8,139 nt of DNA from an uncultured Eubacterium sp. (GTDB taxonomy: Bacteria > Bacillota > Clostridia > Lachnospirales > Lachnospiraceae): NCBI GenBank assembly GCA_946412445.1, contig CAMKHH010000043.1, positions 1 through 8,139 of the forward strand. The letters are read 5' to 3'. Within the stretch, counting starts at the first letter, position 1, and the number at the start of each line of letters is the position of its first letter. The notes beneath the pieces were generated by a model that ran no database searches, was not told where the DNA came from, and saw only the letters and a list, made by a program, of their open reading frames with translations. This document shows, in pieces, positions 1 through 6,624 of this stretch. The translations under genes were made by a program, and so were the position numbers.

Positions 1-1
1 T

Positions 2-1000
2 AATAATATTGTAATGCAGCCACCCACCAAGCTGAAAAACCCCAGGATATTTAAACCATTTGAGATGTTTATCCGAATGTATGGTCTGCCGGGTTATCAT
101 GAAATGGATCCTACTGTTTTTGTCGCTCTCACATATACGTTCATCTTCGGAAGCATGTTTGGTGATGTAGGGCAGGGGTTGTGTCTGGCAGTCGGAGGAG
201 CGCTTCTATATAAATATAAGAAGATCACTCTGGCAGCCATCATGAGTATGGCAGGTGTCTTTTCGACTTTCTTTGGGTTTATGTATGGAAGTTTTTTTGG
301 ATTTGAAGATGTAATTCCTGCATTTTGGCTGAAGCCTAAGACGGATATGATTACACTTCCCTTTATCGGTACCATGAACACGGTTTTCGTGGTTGCCATC
401 GCATTTGGTATGTTCCTGATCCTTATGACCATGATTATGCATATAATTAACGCGGTAAAAGCACGGGATGTGGAAGGTACTTATTTTGATCAAAATGCAA
501 TCAGCGGTCTGGTATTTTACGGAGCACTGACAGCTGTGTTATTCCTGTATATGTCAGGTCACACACTTCCCGCAACGGCAGTTCTGGTGGTGATGTTTGT
601 GGTTCCTTTAATTCTGATCATGCTGAAAGAGCCCCTGACCAGACTTGTAAAAGGACGCAGACCGGCAATTGAAGGCGGTAAGGGGATGTTCTTTGTACAA
701 AGCTTTTTTGAGCTCTTCGAGGTTGCTTTAAGCTACATGTCAAATACCCTCTCCTTTGTGCGTATGGGTGCTTTTGCAGTCAGCCATGCAGCCATGATGG
801 AGGTTGTACTGATGCTGGCAGGTGCCGAGCAGGGAGGAGCACCTAACTGGATTATCATAATCCTGGGTAATGTCTTTGTCTGCGCTATGGAAGGACTGAT
901 TGTCGGCATCCAGGTACTTCGTCTGGAATACTATGAGATGTTCAGTCGATTTTATAAAGGTAATGGCCGCGAATTCAAGGCATTTTTGAAGAAAAGCTGA
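2..1000 (+). CDS. ntpI: V-type ATP synthase subunit I (5'-truncated, C-terminal membrane domain)
   Basis: Subunit I (subunit a in eukaryotes) is the membrane stator of the V/A-type rotary ATPase; it forms the two ion half-channels against the proteolipid ring. The frame is open through the left window edge, so the ATG at 14 is an internal Met. About 332 residues are visible, roughly the C-terminal half of a family usually about 650 residues long; the N-terminal cytoplasmic domain lies upstream. Numbering from that Met, visible hallmarks are PPTKLKNP (3-10), GDVGQGL (50-56), GFMYGSFFGFE (88-98), and SNTLSFVRMGAFAVSHAAMM (243-262). R250 in this last motif matches the essential channel arginine of the family. 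About seven hydrophobic helices are seen, and the tail EGLIVGIQVLRLEYYE...F is typical. The proteolipid gene follows after 50 nt. Family identity is very secure; the upstream extent is not visible. Confidence 0.96.
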   Translation, partial: NNIVMQPPTKLKNPRIFKPFEMFIRMYGLPGYHEMDPTVFVALTYTFIFGSMFGDVGQGLCLAVGGALLYKYKKITLAAIMSMAGVFSTFFGFMYGSFFGFEDVIPAFWLKPKTDMITLPFIGTMNTVFVVAIAFGMFLILMTMIMHIINAVKARDVEGTYFDQNAISGLVFYGALTAVLFLYMSGHTLPATAVLVVMFVVPLILIMLKEPLTRLVKGRRPAIEGGKGMFFVQSFFELFEVALSYMSNTLSFVRMGAFAVSHAAMMEVVLMLAGAEQGGAPNWIIIILGNVFVCAMEGLIVGIQVLRLEYYEMFSRFYKGNGREFKAFLKKS

Positions 1001-1050
1001 TGAACATCACGGTCTGAATAAATTAAATAAAAAAACGGAGGTTTACTATT

Positions 1051-1479
1051 ATGACATCTATAATTCAATTTATTACCGCTTTAGCACTTGTGTTGACTAT
1101 CGTTATTCCTACGGCAGTTTTCTTCCTTGGGGAAAGAAACAAAGCAAGGTATAGGAGGACAATTTCTATTAATGCATTGGCCTTCTTTGGGGTGCTGGTT
1201 GTAGGTACGATTGTAAATATGGCCGGTACTGTAAGCGTACATGCCGCTGCCGACGGAGCCGGACTGGCTACCGGACTTGGCTATCTGGGCGCTGCCCTTG
1301 TTACCGGATTATCCGGCATTGGCTCCGGCATCGCCGTTGCCAGCTCCGCAAGCGCTGCTCTGGGTGCCATCAGTGAAGACGGCTCCCTGTTTGGTAAATC
1401 CATGATTTTCGTAGCTATGGCCGAAGGTATTGCCTTATATGGTCTGATCATCTCCTTCATGATACTTGGTAAGCTTTAA
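1051..1479 (+). CDS. ntpK: V-type ATP synthase subunit K (proteolipid, c-ring subunit)
   Basis: This 142-residue hydrophobic protein forms the rotating membrane ring that carries ions through the V-type ATPase. The start at 1051 has a good ribosome binding site (GGAGG, 1037-1041). Four hydrophobic segments are seen: about 4-26, 41-62, 72-104 and 114-139. Only the last pair is a classical c-type hairpin, with the glycine-rich GIGSG (89-93), the polar loop ISEDGSLFG (107-115) and the ion-carrying E125 in AMAEGIALYG. The first pair lacks the glycine repeat and the carboxylate; it ends in VHAAADGAG, which resembles a signal-peptidase AxA site. The positive loop at 27-36 (GERNKARYRR) would be cytoplasmic, putting both termini outside. 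E125 is followed by Gly rather than Ser/Thr, and Ser stands where Na+-binding c subunits have Gln, which hints at H+ use (inference). The second half of the gene is rich in GCC and GGC codons, as in highly expressed genes. Confidence 0.95.
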   Translation: MTSIIQFITALALVLTIVIPTAVFFLGERNKARYRRTISINALAFFGVLVVGTIVNMAGTVSVHAAADGAGLATGLGYLGAALVTGLSGIGSGIAVASSASAALGAISEDGSLFGKSMIFVAMAEGIALYGLIISFMILGKL

Positions 1480-1511
1480 GCTTTCACAGTGCAAGGAAGG
1501 CTGGTACAATT

Positions 1512-1820
1512 ATGAAAATGTATTTAATCAGTGACAATATCGATACCCAGACCGGCATGCGTTTAGCCGGTGTTGAGGGCGTCGTGGTACACGGACGGGA
1601 AGAATTGCGGAAGGCCCTGGAAACTACTCTGGCTGACAAAGAAATTGGCATTATCCTACTGACCGAAAAGTTTGGAAAGACATTTCCGGACATTATTGAT
1701 GATGTAAAATTGAACCACAAGCTTCCGCTGATCATCGAGATTCCGGACCGTCATGGTACCGGACGTAAACCCGATTTTATCACTTCCTATGTAAATGAAG
1801 CAATTGGACTGAAACTATAA
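1512..1820 (+). CDS. ntpG: V-type ATP synthase subunit F (central shaft; NtpG in Enterococcus naming)
   Basis: This 102-residue soluble protein binds subunit D in the central rotor shaft of the V1 head and helps couple ATP turnover to rotation. Its length is normal for the family. Recognisable parts are SDNIDTQTGMRLAG (7-20), the hydrophobic strand IGIILLTE (45-52), and LPLIIEIPDRHG (71-82) before a C-terminal helix, consistent with the Rossmann-like F-subunit fold. The start at 1512 has AAGGAAGG (1493-1500) upstream. It lies 32 nt after the proteolipid gene and 5-14 nt before subunit E, depending on the E start. In Enterococcus hirae the equivalent protein is called NtpG; other genomes use atpF, a symbol that clashes with the F-type b subunit. 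Confidence 0.93.
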   Translation: MKMYLISDNIDTQTGMRLAGVEGVVVHGREELRKALETTLADKEIGIILLTEKFGKTFPDIIDDVKLNHKLPLIIEIPDRHGTGRKPDFITSYVNEAIGLKL

Positions 1821-1823
1821 GGC

Positions 1824-1829
1824 AGGTGA
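1824..1829 (+). promoter_or_regulatory. Ribosome binding site that selects a TTG start for subunit E
   Basis: AGGTGA at 1824-1829 matches the 3' part of the Shine-Dalgarno consensus AGGAGGTGA and ends 5 nt before the in-frame TTG at 1835. The other in-frame candidate, GTG at 1826, lies inside this site and has no comparable purine tract at a suitable distance. This supports TTG as the real start. Confidence 0.65.
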
Positions 1830-1834
1830 GAGAT

Positions 1835-2422
1835 TTGACAATTGAAGAAAAATTACAAAATTTCTATAATAGTTCCATAGATTCTGCCCAGGCCGAGGCC
1901 AGAGCCATGATTGAAGAACATGAAGCAGCTCTGGAAAAAATCTTTGCTGAACACAAAGAGACGGCAGAACGTCAGGCTGCGGCTGAACTTAAGGCTGAAA
2001 AAGAGAAGCTGAAAAGAAACCTGAATAAAAAGCTTTCTACAGAGCAGCTTCATATCAAACGCTCTCTTACAAAGAAAAATATGGAACTGAAAAATAAATT
2101 GTTTGCAGAGGTGGACGAGAAAATTCGTTCCTTTATGAAAACACCCGAATACGAGGCCTATTTAGAGCGTAAAATTACGGAAACCCTGGCCTTTGCAAGG
2201 GGAGATTCCATGGAGATCTATATCAACCCCTCAGATGCACATTTAAAAGAGCAGCTGGAGCACAGCAGTAAAGCCTCTCTGACCATTTCCAAAGAGGACT
2301 TTAAGGGTGGTATCCGTGCAGTCATTCCGGAAAAGCATATATTAATTGATAATTCTTTTCTCACTTTATTGAATGAGGAAAAGGAAGCATTTATTTTCCA
2401 TGGAGGTGCTGCACATGAATAA
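1835..2422 (+). CDS. ntpE: V-type ATP synthase subunit E (peripheral stalk)
   Basis: Subunit E forms the peripheral stalk (stator) linking the A3B3 head to subunit I. From the TTG at 1835 the product is 195 residues beginning with Thr-Ile-Glu-Glu-Lys after fMet; a GTG at 1826 would add three residues (Met-Arg-Asp), but the ribosome binding site favours the TTG. Residues about 10-100 are strongly charged and rich in Ala, Glu and Lys (for example AEKEKLKRNLNKKL), as expected for a long helix or coiled coil. The rest, with DFKGGIRAV and later ILIDNSFLTLLNEEK, fits the globular C-terminal domain of E subunits. Length is normal. The stop codon overlaps the start of subunit A by 8 bp, implying translational coupling. 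The partner stalk subunit G/H is not in the window. Confidence 0.92.
   Translation: MTIEEKLQNFYNSSIDSAQAEARAMIEEHEAALEKIFAEHKETAERQAAAELKAEKEKLKRNLNKKLSTEQLHIKRSLTKKNMELKNKLFAEVDEKIRSFMKTPEYEAYLERKITETLAFARGDSMEIYINPSDAHLKEQLEHSSKASLTISKEDFKGGIRAVIPEKHILIDNSFLTLLNEEKEAFIFHGGAAHE
2402..2407 (+). promoter_or_regulatory. Ribosome binding site that sets the subunit A start
   Basis: GGAGGT at 2402-2407 lies 7 nt before the ATG at 2415, inside the end of the subunit E gene. An ATG at 2373 opens a longer frame but has only AT-rich sequence before it, and its extra 14 residues are not family-like. Confidence 0.85.
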
Positions 2423-4181
2423 AACAGGAATTATCCATGGTATCAACGGTCCTGTTATCTACCTGAAAGGAAATACAGGCTTTAAAATGTCTGAGATGGT
2501 ATATGTAGGTGATGAGAACCTCGTGGGAGAGGTTATCGGACTGACAAGAGATACCACTACAATTCAGGTATTTGAAGAAACCACCGGATTAAAACCGGGA
2601 GGTATCGTAACTGCGACAGATGATGCCATATCAGTAACTCTGGGACCCGGTGTCCTGAATAATATTTTTGACGGTATTGAACGGCCTTTAAGTGAAATTG
2701 CAAAGGCATCCGGCAAGTATATCACCCGCGGTGTCCATGTGGACTCCCTGGATACGGAAAAATTATGGGATGTACAGATGACTGTCAAAGAAGGTCAGGA
2801 ACTTCTGGGCGGGATGGTTATTGCAAAAACACAGGAAACAAAAACCATCGTACACAAATCCATGGTGCCGCCGAATATGCATGGAACAGTGACCTGGGTG
2901 GCTGCAGATGGCAGATATACCATCCAGGATACGATCTTGAAGTTAAAGCTGGATGATGGTTCAGAAAAGGAACTTACCTTATCTCAGAAGTGGCCGATTC
3001 GCGTGCCGCGCCCTACACTGAAACGTTATCCCGCTTCAGAACCGCTGATTACAGGACAGCGTATTCTGGATACGATGTTCCCCATCGCCAAGGGGGGAAC
3101 GGCCGCTGTTCCCGGTGGATTTGGAACCGGTAAAACGATGACGCAGCACCAGATTGCCAAATGGTCCAATGCGGACATCATCATCTATATCGGATGTGGT
3201 GAGCGGGGCAATGAAATGACTCAGGTTCTGGAAGAGTTTTCAGAACTTGTAGACCCCAAGACAGGCAACCCTTTGATGGATCGTACTGCACTGATTGCCA
3301 ATACTTCCAACATGCCGGTGGCGGCTCGTGAGGCTTCCATCTATACAGGACTTACACTTGCGGAATACTACAGGGATATGGGATATGATGTGGCAATCAT
3401 GGCTGATTCAACCTCCCGCTGGGCTGAAGCACTCCGTGAGTTATCCGGACGTCTGGAGGAAATGCCCGCTGAGGAAGGATTTCCGGCTTACCTGGCATCA
3501 CGTCTGTCCGCTTTTTATGAGCGTGCCGGTATGATGCAGAATCTGAATGGTTCCGAGGGCAGCGTTTCGATCATCGGAGCCGTATCGCCGCAAGGCGGAG
3601 ACTTTTCCGAGCCTGTAACGATGAATACCAAACGTTTTGTGCGTTGTTTCTGGGGACTGGATAAATCTCTGGCCTATGCACGGCATTTTCCTGCCATTCA
3701 CTGGTTGACCAGTTATTCCGAGTATCTTGGAGATCTGGCACCCTGGTATAAGGATCATGTAAACAAAAACTTTATAGACATGCGAAACCAGCTGATGGGT
3801 CTCCTGAACAGTGAAAGTTCTCTGATGGAGATTGTAAAGCTGATCGGAAGTGATGTACTTCCTGACGATCAGAAGCTGATTCTTGAGATTTCCAGGGTTA
3901 TCCGCTTAGGATTTCTGCAGCAGAATGCCTTTCATAAAGAAGATACCAGCGTACCAATGAGTAAACAATTTAAGATGATGGAAACTATCCTTTATTTATA
4001 TAAAAAGTCAAAGGTGCTGGTTACTATGGGTATGCCAATGTCGGTACTGAAAGAAGACAATATATTTGAAAAGGTAATTGCTATCAAATATGATGTGCCC
4101 AACGATAAATTGGAGATGTTTGACGATTATCGAAAAGCAATTGATGAATTCTATGACAACGTATTAAAGAGGAATGGATAA
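2415..4181 (+). CDS. ntpA: V-type ATP synthase subunit A (catalytic)
   Basis: Subunit A is the nucleotide-hydrolysing or -synthesising subunit of the hexameric A3B3 head. From ATG 2415 it is 588 residues, the usual size. The start follows GGAGGT and gives the conserved opening [10 protein letters not shown]. The family-specific non-homologous insertion lies about 115-190. The P-loop is GGFGTGKT (234-241), with K240 and T241 for phosphate and Mg2+ binding. GCGERGNEM (260-268) carries the catalytic glutamate E263. [17 protein letters not shown] (326-342) is the Walker B region, with D331, and [19 protein letters not shown] follows. The P-loop has Gly at the second position, where most A subunits I know have Pro (GPFGxGKT). 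The gene overlaps subunit E by 8 bp, and subunit B follows after 16 nt. All catalytic residues are present, so it should be active. Confidence 0.97.
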   Translation: MNKTGIIHGINGPVIYLKGNTGFKMSEMVYVGDENLVGEVIGLTRDTTTIQVFEETTGLKPGGIVTATDDAISVTLGPGVLNNIFDGIERPLSEIAKASGKYITRGVHVDSLDTEKLWDVQMTVKEGQELLGGMVIAKTQETKTIVHKSMVPPNMHGTVTWVAADGRYTIQDTILKLKLDDGSEKELTLSQKWPIRVPRPTLKRYPASEPLITGQRILDTMFPIAKGGTAAVPGGFGTGKTMTQHQIAKWSNADIIIYIGCGERGNEMTQVLEEFSELVDPKTGNPLMDRTALIANTSNMPVAAREASIYTGLTLAEYYRDMGYDVAIMADSTSRWAEALRELSGRLEEMPAEEGFPAYLASRLSAFYERAGMMQNLNGSEGSVSIIGAVSPQGGDFSEPVTMNTKRFVRCFWGLDKSLAYARHFPAIHWLTSYSEYLGDLAPWYKDHVNKNFIDMRNQLMGLLNSESSLMEIVKLIGSDVLPDDQKLILEISRVIRLGFLQQNAFHKEDTSVPMSKQFKMMETILYLYKKSKVLVTMGMPMSVLKEDNIFEKVIAIKYDVPNDKLEMFDDYRKAIDEFYDNVLKRNG

Positions 4182-4188
4182 GGAGGGG
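4181..4188 (+). promoter_or_regulatory. Ribosome binding site that sets the subunit B start
   Basis: AGGAGGGG at 4181-4188 precedes the ATG at 4198 by 9 nt. An upstream in-frame ATG at 4174 would place this site inside the coding region and overlap the end of subunit A; it has no site of its own and adds eight non-conserved residues. Confidence 0.85.
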
Positions 4189-4197
4189 ATAAGCTTT

Positions 4198-5619
4198 ATG
4201 GCAATTGAATATCTTGGATTAAGTGAAATCAATGGACCCCTCGTGGTCCTGGAAGGTGTAAAAGATGCCTTTTTTCAGGAAATTGTAGAATTTACCGTAG
4301 AAGGCAATCAGAAAAAGCTGGGCCGTATAGAGGCCGTCTATGAGGATAAGGCAGTTATTCAGGTTTTCGAAGGAACAGAGAATATGTCCTTGAAGAATAC
4401 CCATACCCGCCTGACGGGACATCCTATGGAAATTGCCCTGTCCGAAGACATCTTGGGCAGAACCTTTGATGGTATCGGAAAACCAATTGACGGACTGGGT
4501 CCCATTACTTCAGATTACAGGGCAGACATCAATGGTCTCCCTTTGAATCCTGTTACCCGTAAGTACCCGAGGAACTATATCCGCACAGGTATTTCCGCCA
4601 TTGACGGACTGACCACTCTGATTCGTGGACAGAAGCTTCCGATTTTTTCAGGAAACGGCTTACCCCATGATAATCTGGCCGCTCAGATTGTACAGCAGGC
4701 CTCTTTAGGGGATGATACGGATGAGAAATTTGCAATTGTGTTTGCTGCTATGGGTGTCAAATATGATGTGGCCGAATTTTTCCGCCGTACCTTTGAGGAA
4801 AGCGGTGTATCTGAACATGTGGTCATGTTCCTGAATCTTGCAAATGATCCTGTGGTGGAACGTCTTATCACGCCAAAGCTGGCACTTACTGCTGCGGAAT
4901 ATCTTGCCTTTGAAAAAGGAATGCACATTCTGGTTATACTGACCGATATTACTTCCTATTGCGAGGCCATGCGTGAAGTGTCCTCCTCTAAGGGTGAAAT
5001 CCCGTCCCGTAAGGGTTACCCGGGATATCTTTACTCCGAGTTAGCAACGCTGTATGAACGTGCCGGCATTGTAAAAAATGGCAAAGGCTCCGTTACGCAG
5101 ATACCGATTTTGACTATGCCCAATGACGATATCACGCATCCGATTCCCGACCTTACCGGATATATAACCGAAGGCCAGATTGTACTTGACCGCGGGCTTC
5201 ACGGACAGTCTGTCTATCCCCCGATTAATGTACTGCCGTCTTTATCACGACTGATGAAGGACGGTATCGGAGACGGTTACACCAGAGCCGACCATCAGGA
5301 TGTTGCAAATCAGTTGTTTTCCTGTTATGCAAAGGTGGGAGATGCCAGAGCTCTTGCTTCTGTTATTGGTGAAGACGAGCTTTCTCCTCTGGATAAGCAG
5401 TATCTGATCTTCGGAAATGCCTTTGAACATGAGTTTATAGGGCAGGGAACAGACGAAAACAGGACTATCGAACAGACCCTGAATATCGGATGGCATCTGC
5501 TGGGTATCCTGCCAAAGGATGAGCTTGACCGTATTGATACTAAGATTCTGGAGCAGTATTATCAGCCTACGGAAGTTGACCTGACCGCTCAGGCAAAAGC
5601 TGAAGCGGATAAGCTATAA
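4198..5619 (+). CDS. ntpB: V-type ATP synthase subunit B (regulatory, non-catalytic)
   Basis: Subunit B alternates with A in the V1 head and donates the arginine finger to the catalytic sites. From ATG 4198 it is 473 residues, normal for the family, opening with [18 protein letters not shown]. The Walker A position reads [14 protein letters not shown] (151-164), the degenerate loop that lacks GKT, as expected for [20 protein letters not shown] (185-203) and [17 protein letters not shown] (244-260) are classical. [18 protein letters not shown] (341-358) contains R351, the expected arginine finger. The C-terminal tail is rich in Ala, Glu and Lys. The gene sits 16 nt after subunit A and 19 nt before subunit D. 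Confidence 0.97.
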   Translation: MAIEYLGLSEINGPLVVLEGVKDAFFQEIVEFTVEGNQKKLGRIEAVYEDKAVIQVFEGTENMSLKNTHTRLTGHPMEIALSEDILGRTFDGIGKPIDGLGPITSDYRADINGLPLNPVTRKYPRNYIRTGISAIDGLTTLIRGQKLPIFSGNGLPHDNLAAQIVQQASLGDDTDEKFAIVFAAMGVKYDVAEFFRRTFEESGVSEHVVMFLNLANDPVVERLITPKLALTAAEYLAFEKGMHILVILTDITSYCEAMREVSSSKGEIPSRKGYPGYLYSELATLYERAGIVKNGKGSVTQIPILTMPNDDITHPIPDLTGYITEGQIVLDRGLHGQSVYPPINVLPSLSRLMKDGIGDGYTRADHQDVANQLFSCYAKVGDARALASVIGEDELSPLDKQYLIFGNAFEHEFIGQGTDENRTIEQTLNIGWHLLGILPKDELDRIDTKILEQYYQPTEVDLTAQAKAEADKL

Positions 5620-5638
5620 TCAGGAAGGGAGGAATTAC

Positions 5639-6253
5639 ATGGATCCGAATACATTTCCCACAAAAGGGAATCTGATACTGGCAAAGAATTCTTTATCGCT
5701 TGCCCGCATGGGTTATGATTTGATGGATAAGAAACGTAATATCCTGATTCGGGAAATGATGGACCTGATTGATCAGGCAAAGGAAATCCAGTCTCAGATT
5801 GACAGAACCTTCAGTGAGGCATATGCAGCCCTTCAGATTGCGAATATAGAAAGCGGGATCAACTATCTACAGTCCATCTCATATACGGTTCCTGTCGAGG
5901 ATTCAATCCGTATAAAGACCCGCAGTATCATGGGGGTGGAAATTCCCCTGGTCGAATTCGAGCCTTCAAGACAAAGTCCCACGTATGCTTTCTATACCAC
6001 CAGGGAATCCCTGGATAAGGCCCGTATGGCATTTCAGAAGGTCAAGGACCTTACCATCCGCCTGTCTATGATAGAAAATTCTGCCTATCGGCTGGCTGTT
6101 GCTATCAAGAAGACACAAAAGCGTGCCAATGCATTGAAGAATATTACAATTCCTCACTATGTTGCATTGAGCAAAGATATTTCAGATGCTCTGGAAGAAA
6201 AGGAACGTGAAGAGTTTACCAGACTGAAAGTAATTAAAAGAATGAAGCAGTAG
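5639..6253 (+). CDS. ntpD: V-type ATP synthase subunit D (central rotor shaft)
   Basis: Subunit D is the rotating coiled-coil shaft inside the A3B3 head, analogous to F-ATPase gamma. At 204 residues it has the usual length. PTKGNL (7-12) and LARMGYDLMDKKRNIL (21-36) are the N-terminal signature. Long helices at about 10-70 and 118-200 would form the antiparallel coiled coil, joined by a short segment with SIMGVEIPLVEFE (96-108). RANALKNITIP (162-172) is the conserved C-terminal motif, and the basic end (LKVIKRMKQ) is typical. The ribosome binding site GGAAGGGAGGA (5623-5633) is strong. This is the last gene of the ATPase operon here; a weak terminator follows 29 nt after the stop. Confidence 0.96.
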   Translation: MDPNTFPTKGNLILAKNSLSLARMGYDLMDKKRNILIREMMDLIDQAKEIQSQIDRTFSEAYAALQIANIESGINYLQSISYTVPVEDSIRIKTRSIMGVEIPLVEFEPSRQSPTYAFYTTRESLDKARMAFQKVKDLTIRLSMIENSAYRLAVAIKKTQKRANALKNITIPHYVALSKDISDALEEKEREEFTRLKVIKRMKQ

Positions 6254-6282
6254 GATAGTAATTCTATAATTGTTTATTTTGT

Positions 6283-6305
6283 CTGACTATTGTCGGTTAT
6301 TTTTT
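6283..6305 (+). terminator. Weak intrinsic terminator after subunit D
   Basis: CTGAC (6283-6287) pairs with GTCGG (6292-6296), including one T-G wobble, around a TATT loop, and is followed directly by TTATTTTTT (6297-6305). The stem is short (5 bp), so termination may be partial. Its position 29 nt after the subunit D stop fits the end of the operon. Confidence 0.55.
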
Positions 6306-6323
6306 AGCAGAAGATTCTATATT

Positions 6324-6363
6324 TTGACTACTCAAAAGTCAAGTGTTTTCACCGGGTTTTTTT
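6324..6363 (+). terminator. Possible backup terminator: short stem plus distant T7 run
   Basis: TTGACT (6324-6329) pairs with AGTCAA (6337-6342) around a 7-nt loop. A run of seven T occurs at 6357-6363, but 14 nt separate it from the stem, so this is not a canonical terminator. It may add to the weak one just upstream; otherwise the stem is a chance feature of AT-rich sequence. Confidence 0.25.
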
Positions 6364-6425
6364 AAATTTCCTACGATTTATAAGTTCTCTACAAAACACT
6401 CGTTCTTTAAAATTCTTATGTAAAT

Positions 6426-6471
6426 CACTAAGTTATCAACATTTCCGGTGCATAATGTGGATAACTTAGTG
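6426..6471. repeat. Inverted repeat with 18-bp arms carrying opposed DnaA-box-like sequences
   Basis: The left arm CACTAAGTTATCAACATT (6426-6443) and right arm AATGTGGATAACTTAGTG (6454-6471) are reverse complements except for one position, around a 10-nt loop. The left arm contains TTATCAACA (6433-6441), one mismatch from the DnaA box TTATCCACA. The right arm contains the exact box on the minus strand (TGTGGATAA, 6456-6464). No T-tract follows on either strand, so it does not look like a terminator. It could be a protein-binding site or an extruding hairpin. Confidence 0.75.
6452..6466 (+). repeat. 15-bp direct repeat, copy 1 (contains a DnaA box)
   Basis: ATAATGTGGATAACT occurs here and again, unchanged, at 6506-6520, 54 nt apart. 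Each copy contains TGTGGATAA, the reverse complement of the DnaA box consensus. This copy is also part of the right arm of the inverted repeat. Confidence 0.75.
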
Positions 6472-6481
6472 TATAACTCGA

Positions 6482-6510
6482 TTTTCAGCTACTTTCCCGA
6501 CTTTTATAAT
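6482..6510 (+). promoter_or_regulatory. Promoter-like element: TTTTCA, 17 nt, TATAAT
   Basis: A perfect -10 hexamer TATAAT (6505-6510) lies 17 nt after TTTTCA (6482-6487), which matches four of six bases of the -35 consensus. No open frame with a ribosome binding site follows; the transcript would begin just before the strong hairpin at 6530-6576. In AT-rich intergenic DNA such matches also arise by chance. Confidence 0.3.
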
Positions 6511-6520
6511 GTGGATAACT
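6506..6520 (+). repeat. 15-bp direct repeat, copy 2 (contains a DnaA box at 6510-6518)
   Basis: This is the second exact copy of ATAATGTGGATAACT, in the same orientation as the first. Its DnaA box lies right after a perfect TATAAT (6505-6510), so a protein bound here would cover the predicted transcription start of that promoter-like element. Confidence 0.75.
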
Positions 6521-6529
6521 ATATGCTTG

Positions 6530-6576
6530 CAATATTTGGAGGAAGCCTGTTTTTCGACAGCTTCCTCCAAATATTG
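6530..6576. repeat. Strong hairpin with perfect 17-bp arms, no T-tract
   Basis: CAATATTTGGAGGAAGC (6530-6546) is the exact reverse complement of 6560-6576. The stem continues past one bulged C (6547) with TGT/ACA (6548-6550 and 6557-6559) around a TTTTCG loop. No run of T follows on either strand, so a standard intrinsic terminator is unlikely, although the element lies where both convergent transcripts should end. The left arm carries GGAGG and the right arm CCTCC, a Shine-Dalgarno-like and an anti-Shine-Dalgarno-like sequence. It could be a bidirectional transcript-end stabiliser, a small RNA hairpin or a remnant of a small mobile repeat. Confidence 0.8.
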
Positions 6577-6624
6577 TGCACTATGTCTAATTGCAAACAA
6601 TTAAAAACAATTCAGATAACTTAT

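Larger units (their letters stand above)
6254..6624. other. Convergent intergenic region, 371 nt, AT-rich with several symmetric elements
   Basis: This gap separates the end of the ATPase operon (plus strand) from the end of trxB (minus strand). I see no convincing gene in it. It holds a weak terminator, a short stem followed at a distance by a T7 run, an inverted repeat with two DnaA-box-like sequences, another DnaA box in a direct repeat, a TATAAT element and a strong hairpin, all listed separately. A 76-codon open frame from a GTG at 6448 crosses these elements and trxB's end and has no ribosome binding site, so it is not called. Confidence 0.8.

Noticed and set aside
151..164. Missing Walker A lysine in subunit B (residues 151-164 of that protein) as a possible inactivating change
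   Set aside because: A degenerate loop is normal for V-type B subunits, which are non-catalytic. The coordinates given are residue numbers; the DNA lies near 4648-4689.
1471..1483. AAGCTTTAAGCTT palindrome at the end of the proteolipid gene
   Set aside because: It allows only a 4-bp stem with a 5-nt loop, has no T-tract, and is partly coding; too weak to call a regulatory hairpin.
2373..2414. 14-residue N-terminal extension of subunit A
   Set aside because: It overlaps subunit E in another frame, lacks a ribosome binding site, and the family begins at the Met of position 2415.
4174..4197. 8-residue N-terminal extension of subunit B
   Set aside because: The strong AGGAGGGG site lies within it and points to the ATG at 4198.
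6433..6518. A standard chromosomal origin (oriC)
   Set aside because: The neighbouring genes are not those of a Firmicutes origin, and only three boxes are present without a clear AT-rich unwinding tract next to them. Kept only as a DnaA-box cluster.
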